Source: Chloroflexota bacterium | GTDB lineage: Bacteria > Chloroflexota > Limnocylindria > Limnocylindrales > CSP1-4 | DNA: 10,931 nt | Assembly: GCA_021789355.1 (NCBI GenBank) | Contig: JAJYJR010000135.1 | Span: 1-10,931, forward strand | Direction of reading: 5' to 3' | Shown here: positions 6,001 through 10,931 of the stretch, one piece after another | Layout of the letters: the number at the start of each line of letters is the position of its first letter | How positions within the stretch are numbered: the first letter of the stretch is position 1 | Position numbers and translations under genes: made by a program | Notes under the pieces: generated by a model | Told to the model about the DNA's origin: nothing | The model's database searches: none | Seen by the model: the letters and a program-made list of their open reading frames with translations, nothing else

Positions 6001-8697
6001 ATGCCTCTGGCGCAGCAGACGCGGCACAGCCTTCGCGGACCAGCGGGATCCGGATGGGACGACGCAGCGCCGCTCGTGATCACGAAGCTGGATCCGGCGC
6101 TGCCCCCGCCCGGATACCGCGAGCGCCCCCGCGTCAGCGGCTGGCTCGACCGGGCGCTCGACGATCGCATCCGCCTGACCCTGGTCGCGGCGCCGCCGGG
6201 CTACGGCAAGAGCGTGGCGGTCGCCGGGTGGCTCGCGTCGCGACAGATCCCCCATGCCTGGCTCTCGCTCGACGCGGGTGACGACGATCCCGCCCGCTTC
6301 GTCCGGTACCTCGCCGCCGCGCTGTCCACGCCGCGTCCGGCCGCGGCCGCCGCATGCGCTCACCTCCTCGGGCCGGGCGCAACCCCACCGCCCGAGCTTG
6401 CGGCTGCGACGCTGCTCGAGGCGATCGGCGCCGCAGACGAACCCCTGGTGCTCGTGCTCGATGACTACCACCTCGTCACGGCCCGGGCGATCCACACCCT
6501 CGTCGGGTACCTCATCGAGCGCGCCCCGCCGTTCTGCCACGTCGTGCTGCTGAGCCGCGAGGACCCGCCCTTCGGGCTCGCGCGGTTGCGCGCGCACGGC
6601 CGCCTCGCCGAGCTGCGCGCCGAGGATCTGCGCTTCACGGCCGATGAGGGGGCCGCCTACTTCGCCGGTGCCCGCCCGACGCTCACGGCGGACGAGCTCC
6701 AGCGACTCCTGGACCGCACCGAGGGGTGGGTCGCCGCCATGCAGCTGGTCTCGCTCGGGCTCGCCAGGACGGATGCCGCGGCGAGCGTGATCGGGGCCTT
6801 CGAAGGCAGGCCGCGGTACGTCCTCGACTACCTCGCCGACGAGGTCCTCGCGCGTGTCGACGTGGAGCTCCGGGCGTTCCTCGTGCAGACCTCGATCGCC
6901 GAGCGGTTCAGCGCCGAGCTCTGCGCGGAGCTGACCGGGCGCTCGGACGCGGCTGCCCTCCTGGGGCGAGCCGAGCGCAACCACCTGTTCGTCATCCCGC
7001 TCGACGAGGAGCGGCGCTGGTACCGGTACCACGGCCTCTTCGCCGACTACCTCCGCTCACGCCTCACGGAGGACGAGCGACGGGACCTCCACGGACGCGC
7101 GGCGCGCTGGCTGGAGGCGTCCGGCTTCGCCCGGGAAGCGATCCCGCACCTGCTGGCGTCCGGGGGCGTGGACGACGCGGGGCGGCTTGTCGGGCGCGAG
7201 GCCCGCGACGCGTTCGAGGCCGGGGAGCATGCCACGCTGCTTCACTGGATCGACGCCCTGCCGCCCGACCAGGTGGCTGCACGCGCGGACCTGGTCTCGT
7301 GGCACGCCTGGGCACTCTTCGACACCGGGCAGCTCGCGGCGGCCGACGCGGAGGCCGAGCGACACCTCGCCGCGACCTCCGAGCGCGGGCCGGCCGAGGG
7401 ACGCCTCTTCGCTCTCCGGGCGCTGCTCCAGACCGTCACGGGCCCCGACGCTGAGTCGCTTGCGCAGGCCGGGCTCGAGCTCGTGGGCGACGATGGCTTC
7501 TTCCGCTCCGCGTGCCTCCAGGCGATCGGCCTCGCGACGCTGGCCCGCGGTGAGCTTCCGGCCGCGGTCGCGTCCCTGGGCGCGGCGTTCGAGATCGTCA
7601 GGCACGCCGGGGCCGCGGTCGCCTTCGCCGGCGTGACGCCCCTCGCGCAGGCACTCCTCGCCGCCGGGCGCCGCGGGGACGCCGAGCGGCTCTGCCATGA
7701 GCTGCTCGAGGAGTACGGCACTGGCGACGGCCGGATCCGCACGATGGGTTGGTACCTCGACGTGGTGCTGGGCATGCTCCGCTACGAGGCGAACGACGTT
7801 CCCGAGGCTCGGCGGCTGCTGGAGCGTGGGTTCGACGCCGCGGGACGGCTGCGCGTCGGGCGCACCACCGTCGAGTGGGCGGTCCCGTACCTCGCCTGCG
7901 CGCGACGGGCCGCCGGGGACCCCGACGCGGCCTTCGGCGCCCTCCGGGTGGCCGCCGCGGACATCCGACGGAGCGGAATCCCGCTCCCGGTCCCGATCTG
8001 GGAGACGCAGGCGCGGATCCGCCTGCTCGAAGGCGATACGGAGGCCGCGGCACGCTGGGCGGAGACCGCGACGGTCGAGGCCGAACCGCAGTCTCCCGTG
8101 CTGCGCCTCCTCGGCCTCTCGAACGCCGTGACGATTGCCCGGGTCCGGCTCGCCCAGCGGCGCCCGGAAGAGGCGCGCGACCTTCTCGGGGATGCGGAGG
8201 TCGCGTACCGGGTGTCCGGGGCGGTCGCCGACCTGGTCTCGGTGCTCGTGCTGGAGGCCGTGGCCGCCGAGGCGCGCGGCCGCAGAGACGAGGCGCTGCG
8301 ACGGCTGGCGGAGGCGATCCGCCTGGCGGCGCCGGGCGGCTACGTGCGCCGCGTGGTGGAGGACGGGGCGAGGCTCGGCCACCTGCTGCCGCTCGTCCGC
8401 AGGGCCGCTCCGGGCTTCGTGGACGAGGTCATCGCCGCGCTCGGTGCGGCGCCCGCGACGGGCCGTCGCGGCGCGGGCCTGTGGGCGAGCGGGGGCGAGC
8501 TCATCGAGGCCCTCACGCAACGCGAGCTCGAGGTGTTGCGGCTGCTCGCGCACGGCGCGCGCAACGCGGAGATCGCCCAATCGCTCGGCGTGTCGGTCGG
8601 GACGGCGCGATGGCACGTCGGGAACGTGCTCGCGAAGCTCGGGGAGCGCAGCCGGGCGAAGGCGGTCCTGCGCGCGCAGCAGCTGGGACTGGTGTAG
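6001..8697 (+). CDS. MalT-like LuxR-family transcriptional regulator (large ATP-binding type)
   Basis: From ATG 6001 this is an 898-residue signal-responsive activator of the MalT/LAL type, about the normal length. Residues 30-300 form a STAND-type ATPase: Walker A APPGYGKS (64-71), Walker B VLVLDDYHLV (150-159, Asp154/155) and the sensor-like LLSREDPP followed by LRFTADEGAAYF. A winged-helix part with the typical WYRYHGLFADYLRSRL follows near 340-355. About 390-830 is an Ala-rich helical repeat region of TPR type that normally binds the inducer or a regulatory partner. Residues 838-898 are the LuxR DNA-binding domain (LTQRELEVLRLLAHGARNAE, IAQSLGVSVGTARWHVGNVL). The frame is open back to 5800, but that part is unlike the family; GTG 6076 (873 aa) is another possible start, and no start has a good ribosome binding site. 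It heads a run of four same-strand genes that it may control. The inducer is unknown. Confidence 0.92.
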   Translation: MPLAQQTRHSLRGPAGSGWDDAAPLVITKLDPALPPPGYRERPRVSGWLDRALDDRIRLTLVAAPPGYGKSVAVAGWLASRQIPHAWLSLDAGDDDPARFVRYLAAALSTPRPAAAAACAHLLGPGATPPPELAAATLLEAIGAADEPLVLVLDDYHLVTARAIHTLVGYLIERAPPFCHVVLLSREDPPFGLARLRAHGRLAELRAEDLRFTADEGAAYFAGARPTLTADELQRLLDRTEGWVAAMQLVSLGLARTDAAASVIGAFEGRPRYVLDYLADEVLARVDVELRAFLVQTSIAERFSAELCAELTGRSDAAALLGRAERNHLFVIPLDEERRWYRYHGLFADYLRSRLTEDERRDLHGRAARWLEASGFAREAIPHLLASGGVDDAGRLVGREARDAFEAGEHATLLHWIDALPPDQVAARADLVSWHAWALFDTGQLAAADAEAERHLAATSERGPAEGRLFALRALLQTVTGPDAESLAQAGLELVGDDGFFRSACLQAIGLATLARGELPAAVASLGAAFEIVRHAGAAVAFAGVTPLAQALLAAGRRGDAERLCHELLEEYGTGDGRIRTMGWYLDVVLGMLRYEANDVPEARRLLERGFDAAGRLRVGRTTVEWAVPYLACARRAAGDPDAAFGALRVAAADIRRSGIPLPVPIWETQARIRLLEGDTEAAARWAETATVEAEPQSPVLRLLGLSNAVTIARVRLAQRRPEEARDLLGDAEVAYRVSGAVADLVSVLVLEAVAAEARGRRDEALRRLAEAIRLAAPGGYVRRVVEDGARLGHLLPLVRRAAPGFVDEVIAALGAAPATGRRGAGLWASGGELIEALTQRELEVLRLLAHGARNAEIAQSLGVSVGTARWHVGNVLAKLGERSRAKAVLRAQQLGLV

Positions 8698-8732
8698 GCG
8701 AAACCCGCGCAACTGCAGGGCCGCAACCCAGC

Positions 8733-8752
8733 GCCGAAGCCCGCACTTCGGC
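8733..8752. terminator. 7-bp hairpin behind the regulator gene, possible terminator or attenuator
   Basis: GCCGAAG (8733-8739) and CTTCGGC (8746-8752) pair perfectly around a 6-base loop, 35 bases after the regulator stop. There is no T-run, so intrinsic termination would be weak. The same two 7-mers form the acceptor stem of the tRNA-Leu at 5702-5788. Confidence 0.3.
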
Positions 8753-8790
8753 AGGCGACGTCTCAGCCGCGGGCCACGACCATGCGCGGC

Positions 8791-9039
8791 ATGGAGCGCT
8801 ACGAGATCCGGGTCGCCGGGCCTATCAGCCGGCGCAGGGCTGCCGCCCTCGGGTGCGAGGTCGAGCAGGTCGCCTCCGACGAGTCGCTGCTGGTCTTCGC
8901 CGCGGTCGACGAGACCGCGCTGTACGGCCTGCTCTCGCGGCTCCGGGACGCCGGGCTGGCACTCGTCGCGGTCAACCCCCGGCGCAGCGCTCCCGGTCTG
9001 GACGCAGTGAGAAGGGAGAACCGAGATGGACAGGGATGA
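8791..9039 (+). CDS. Small satellite protein of the LuxR-type regulator
   Basis: This is a predicted 82-residue protein (85 from ATG 8782) with no signal peptide or membrane segment. I prefer ATG 8791, because similar small proteins I recall begin with MxxYEIRV; neither ATG has a visible ribosome binding site. The sequence alternates strand and helix: ERYEIRVAGPI, LGCEVEQVASDESLLVFAAV, ALYGLLSRLRDAGLALVAVN. That gives a beta-alpha-beta, ACT/ferredoxin-like fold of about 65 residues followed by a short basic tail. Small proteins of this kind often sit beside MalT-like regulators and DUF4386-type membrane proteins in Chloroflexota and actinobacteria (from memory). A role in ligand or partner binding is inferred from the fold. 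Its last 14 bases overlap the next gene, so the two are probably co-translated. Confidence 0.65.
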   Translation: MERYEIRVAGPISRRRAAALGCEVEQVASDESLLVFAAVDETALYGLLSRLRDAGLALVAVNPRRSAPGLDAVRRENRDGQG

Positions 9040-9781
9040 GTTCCAGCCGGATGACTCGGCCTGGCGCGGGGTGTACGCCGCGGGTGCCGCGGGCGCGCTG
9101 CTCACCGCCCTGCTGATCCCGTTCCAGATGATCGTCTTCGTCGCCTGGCCGCCGCCCAGCCGCGGCACGGCTGCCGACTGGTTCGCGTTCTTCGGGGCGA
9201 ACCCGCTGCACGGGCTCCTCAGCCTCGATCTGCCGATGATGCTCGAGCAGGTGCTCGTGATCCCGATCGTCGTGGCGCTGTACCGCCTCCTGCGCCGGTC
9301 CGGCGAGTCGACGATGGCGCTCGCGCTCGCGGGCTGGCTCGTGGGGGCGACGCTCTTCATCACCTCCAACACGGCCTTCGAGATGCTCTCGCTCAGCAAC
9401 GGGTACGCCGCGGCGACGACCGATACTGCGCGCGCCGCCTTCCTCGCCGCCGGCGAGGCGATGCTGGCGACCTACTGGGGCCAGGGGACCTCCTTCGTCT
9501 TCGGCTACCTCCTCACCTCGCTCGCCGGCGTCATGGTGGGCGTCGTCATGCTGCGCAGTCACGTCTTCAGCCGGCTTGCGGCGTACGGTGCGATCGCCGG
9601 GAACGTCCTGGGCCTCGCGCTGTTCCTGCCCGGCATCGGCATCGGCCTCTCGGTGCTGTCGGTCGTGATCCTGTGGGTCTGGTACCTGCTCGTGGGCCTG
9701 CGCCTCGTGCGTCTGGCGCGATCACGGTCGATCCGGACCGTCTCCACTGGGCGGCCCGCCGTCAGCATGGCTGCCGGCTGA
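9026..9781 (+). CDS. DUF4386-like six-pass membrane protein
   Basis: This 251-residue integral membrane protein has a clear start: ATG 9026 is preceded by AAGGGAG at 9012-9018. Hydrophobic segments lie at about 18-41, 62-88, 97-116, 155-176, 183-202 and 205-228, giving six passes with both ends probably inside; the tail (230-251) is basic. The stretch SNTAFEMLSLSNGYAAA then TDTARAAFLAAGEAMLATY in the loop after segment 3 is characteristic of the DUF4386-type family, whose biochemical function is not known. It overlaps the small satellite gene by 14 bases and is followed after 47 bp by another membrane protein, so it belongs to the regulator-headed cassette and is a plausible target of that regulator. 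Confidence 0.82.
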   Translation: MDRDEFQPDDSAWRGVYAAGAAGALLTALLIPFQMIVFVAWPPPSRGTAADWFAFFGANPLHGLLSLDLPMMLEQVLVIPIVVALYRLLRRSGESTMALALAGWLVGATLFITSNTAFEMLSLSNGYAAATTDTARAAFLAAGEAMLATYWGQGTSFVFGYLLTSLAGVMVGVVMLRSHVFSRLAAYGAIAGNVLGLALFLPGIGIGLSVLSVVILWVWYLLVGLRLVRLARSRSIRTVSTGRPAVSMAAG

Positions 9782-9828
9782 CCCACGTTCCACGTCCAAT
9801 CGCCCCATCACGAACAAGGAGCACCACC

Positions 9829-10257
9829 ATGTCCGATCAGATGCTGAGAACCGTCCTCGGGGGCGTCCTCCTGCTCCACGGCCTGGGCCACGCCGGCGCC
9901 ATCGGCGCGCTCGCCTGGATCGCGCGCTTCGGGCCCGGTCGCACGGGTGGATGGACCGCGGCGCGCTCGTGGCTGCTGCCCGACCTGCAGCCCTCGGCGG
10001 CGACGGCCGTAGCCTGCGCCGTCTGGGCCCTGGCGCTCATCGGCTTCGTCGCGACCGCCCTTGCGTTCTGGGGCGTGGGGCTCCCGGTCGACGCCTGGCG
10101 TGGCCTGGCGCTCGCCTCCGCCGTCGTCTCCGCCGCCGGGATCGTGCTCTACTTCGGCACCTGGCCGATGTTCAACACGCTCGCCGCGCTTGCCGTGAAC
10201 GTGGCAGTGCTCGGCTCCCTCTGGCTGCGGTGGCCCCCGCAGTCGCTGTTCGCGTGA
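9829..10257 (+). CDS. Four-pass membrane protein of unknown function
   Basis: This 142-residue hydrophobic protein starts at ATG 9829, with AAGGAG at 9816-9821 and a 7-base spacer; the longer open frame back to 9673 overlaps the previous gene and is rejected. Membrane segments lie at about 7-30, 56-80, 91-110 and 116-134. The first carries LLLHGLGHAGAIGALAW, a His/Gly-rich pattern that recurs in small uncharacterised membrane proteins. The loop 31-55 contains GPGRTGGW and a WLLPDLQP turn, and the conserved-looking YFGTWPMFNTLAAL lies between segments 3 and 4. It follows the DUF4386-like gene by 47 bp on the same strand and is probably co-transcribed with it. I do not recognise a named family and assign no function. 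Confidence 0.75.
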   Translation: MSDQMLRTVLGGVLLLHGLGHAGAIGALAWIARFGPGRTGGWTAARSWLLPDLQPSAATAVACAVWALALIGFVATALAFWGVGLPVDAWRGLALASAVVSAAGIVLYFGTWPMFNTLAALAVNVAVLGSLWLRWPPQSLFA

Positions 10258-10381
10258 CGGCCGGGCGCGTGCGAGGAACGCCCCCGTGGGACCCGTCGGC
10301 AGGCATCATGTTGGGTGCCGGCGGCCGCACTCGCGCGGGTGCTTGCCGCACGCGGCTGCGAGCAGCGGAGAGGATCGGATC

Positions 10382-10931
10382 GTGCGCGCACGTGACCTGG
10401 GCATCGTCGTCGGATCCGGGACGCCCGGGCCCCGCAACGCGATCACCGATGTGGCCGGCGTCCGCGTCGGCATGACCACCCTCATCGCGGGCGACGGGCC
10501 CCTGGTCGTCGGCAGGGGTCCGGCCACGACCGGCGTCACCGTCATCCTGCCGCACGAGGGGAACGTCGGGGAGGAGCCGGTGTTCGCCGGCTGCCATCGG
10601 CTGAACGGGAACGGCGAGTTGACCGGGCTCGAGTGGGTGCGCGAGTCGGGCCAGCTGACGTCCCCCATCGCGCTCACCAACACCCACAGCGTGGGCGTCG
10701 TCCGGGACGCGCTGACCGCGGCGGAGGTCGCGGGCCGGCCGGGCGGCACGGTGTTCTGGAGCCTGCCGGTCGTGGGCGAGACCTGGGACGGCCGCCTCTC
10801 CACCGTCAACCGCCTGCGCGCCTCCAAGGTGAGCGCGTCGACCCCGCTCCGGTTCCCGCTGTCGATGCTGTCCGACAGCTACATCACCGGGATCTTCGAT
10901 GCGACGATCGAGGCGACCGAGGAGGCCATCC
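10382..10931 (+). CDS. P1-family (DmpA-like) peptidase, 5' part, with apparent internal deletion
   Basis: The gene begins at GTG 10382, with GGAGAGG at 10367-10373 eight bases upstream, and runs off the window after 183 codons. Residues 5-30 (DLGIVVGSGTPGPRNAITDV, AGVRVG), HEGNVGEEPVFAGCHRLNGN (58-77), GELTGLEWVRESGQLTSPIA and LTNTHSVGVVRDA match the N-terminal half of P1/S58 peptidases, Ntn-type aminopeptidases that cleave themselves before a nucleophilic Ser or Thr. After VVGETWDG (130-137) the family normally continues with LNDI, then the GNVGxGTGM cleavage and nucleophile block. Here the protein goes straight to STVNR (140-144) and FDATIEATEEAI (172-183), pieces that I know from near the C-terminus. 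About 130-150 residues therefore seem missing, in frame, including the nucleophile. Such a protein could not be an active peptidase. Loss in evolution and assembly collapse are both possible. Confidence 0.7.
   Translation, partial: MRARDLGIVVGSGTPGPRNAITDVAGVRVGMTTLIAGDGPLVVGRGPATTGVTVILPHEGNVGEEPVFAGCHRLNGNGELTGLEWVRESGQLTSPIALTNTHSVGVVRDALTAAEVAGRPGGTVFWSLPVVGETWDGRLSTVNRLRASKVSASTPLRFPLSMLSDSYITGIFDATIEATEEAI

Noticed and set aside
7749..9116. Plus-strand 455-codon frame inside the regulator gene
   Set aside because: It overlaps the regulator's helical repeat and DNA-binding domains in another frame, is very rich in Arg and Gly, and has no start signal.
7057..9399. Minus-strand 780-codon open frame opposite the regulator, satellite and DUF4386 genes
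   Set aside because: It crosses three well-supported plus-strand genes, has no recognisable domain and reflects GC-driven lack of stops in the antisense frame.
1..10931. CRISPR arrays, transposases or insertion-sequence ends
   Set aside because: I saw no regularly spaced direct repeats, no transposase motifs and no paired terminal inverted repeats. Repetition in 3093-4484 is protein-level WTSxDG repeats only.

Overview
This is a high-GC window (strong G/C preference at third codon positions) from a bacterium that I cannot place firmly. An ECF sigma factor co-transcribed with a membrane-anchored WTSxDGxxW-repeat protein and a Pro/Thr-rich lipoprotein, a MalT-like LuxR regulator with a small satellite gene, and a DUF4386-type membrane protein together suggest Chloroflexota (soil or freshwater lineages such as Limnocylindria/Ellin6529). 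A high-GC actinomycete is the alternative.

Left part (1-1444): no intact gene is convincing. It looks like a graveyard of decayed genes. A GYD-domain gene on the minus strand (about 312-490) is recognisable despite a frameshift and an in-frame stop. A short piece resembling the start of an adenosine-specific kinase lies at about 748-805. An unassigned open stretch lies at 839-1061.

1445-2251 (+): an intact gene with a strong ribosome binding site. It encodes a helical protein with a six-cysteine cluster (CxCxCxxCx4CxC) directly before a C-terminal PDZ domain. It converges on the next operon, with a GC hairpin between the two.

5016-2357 (-): a three-gene operon read right to left. It holds an ECF sigma factor, an overlapping single-pass membrane protein with an outside WTSxDGxxW repeat domain (probable anti-sigma/sensor), and a lipoprotein 19 bp further on. 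The arrangement suggests a surface-signalling unit whose ligand is unknown.

5017-5788: a non-coding stretch of about 580 bp, then a lipoprotein-like 5' gene fragment that runs into the 3' end of tRNA-Leu(CAA) on the opposite strand.

6001-10257 (+): a MalT-like LuxR-family ATPase regulator, an 82-85 aa satellite protein, a six-pass DUF4386-like membrane protein that overlaps the satellite gene, and a four-pass membrane protein. They lie in one direction and may be one regulated cassette.

10382-end (+): the start of a P1-family (DmpA-like) peptidase. It appears to have lost its central part, including the autocleavage/nucleophile region, by an in-frame deletion.
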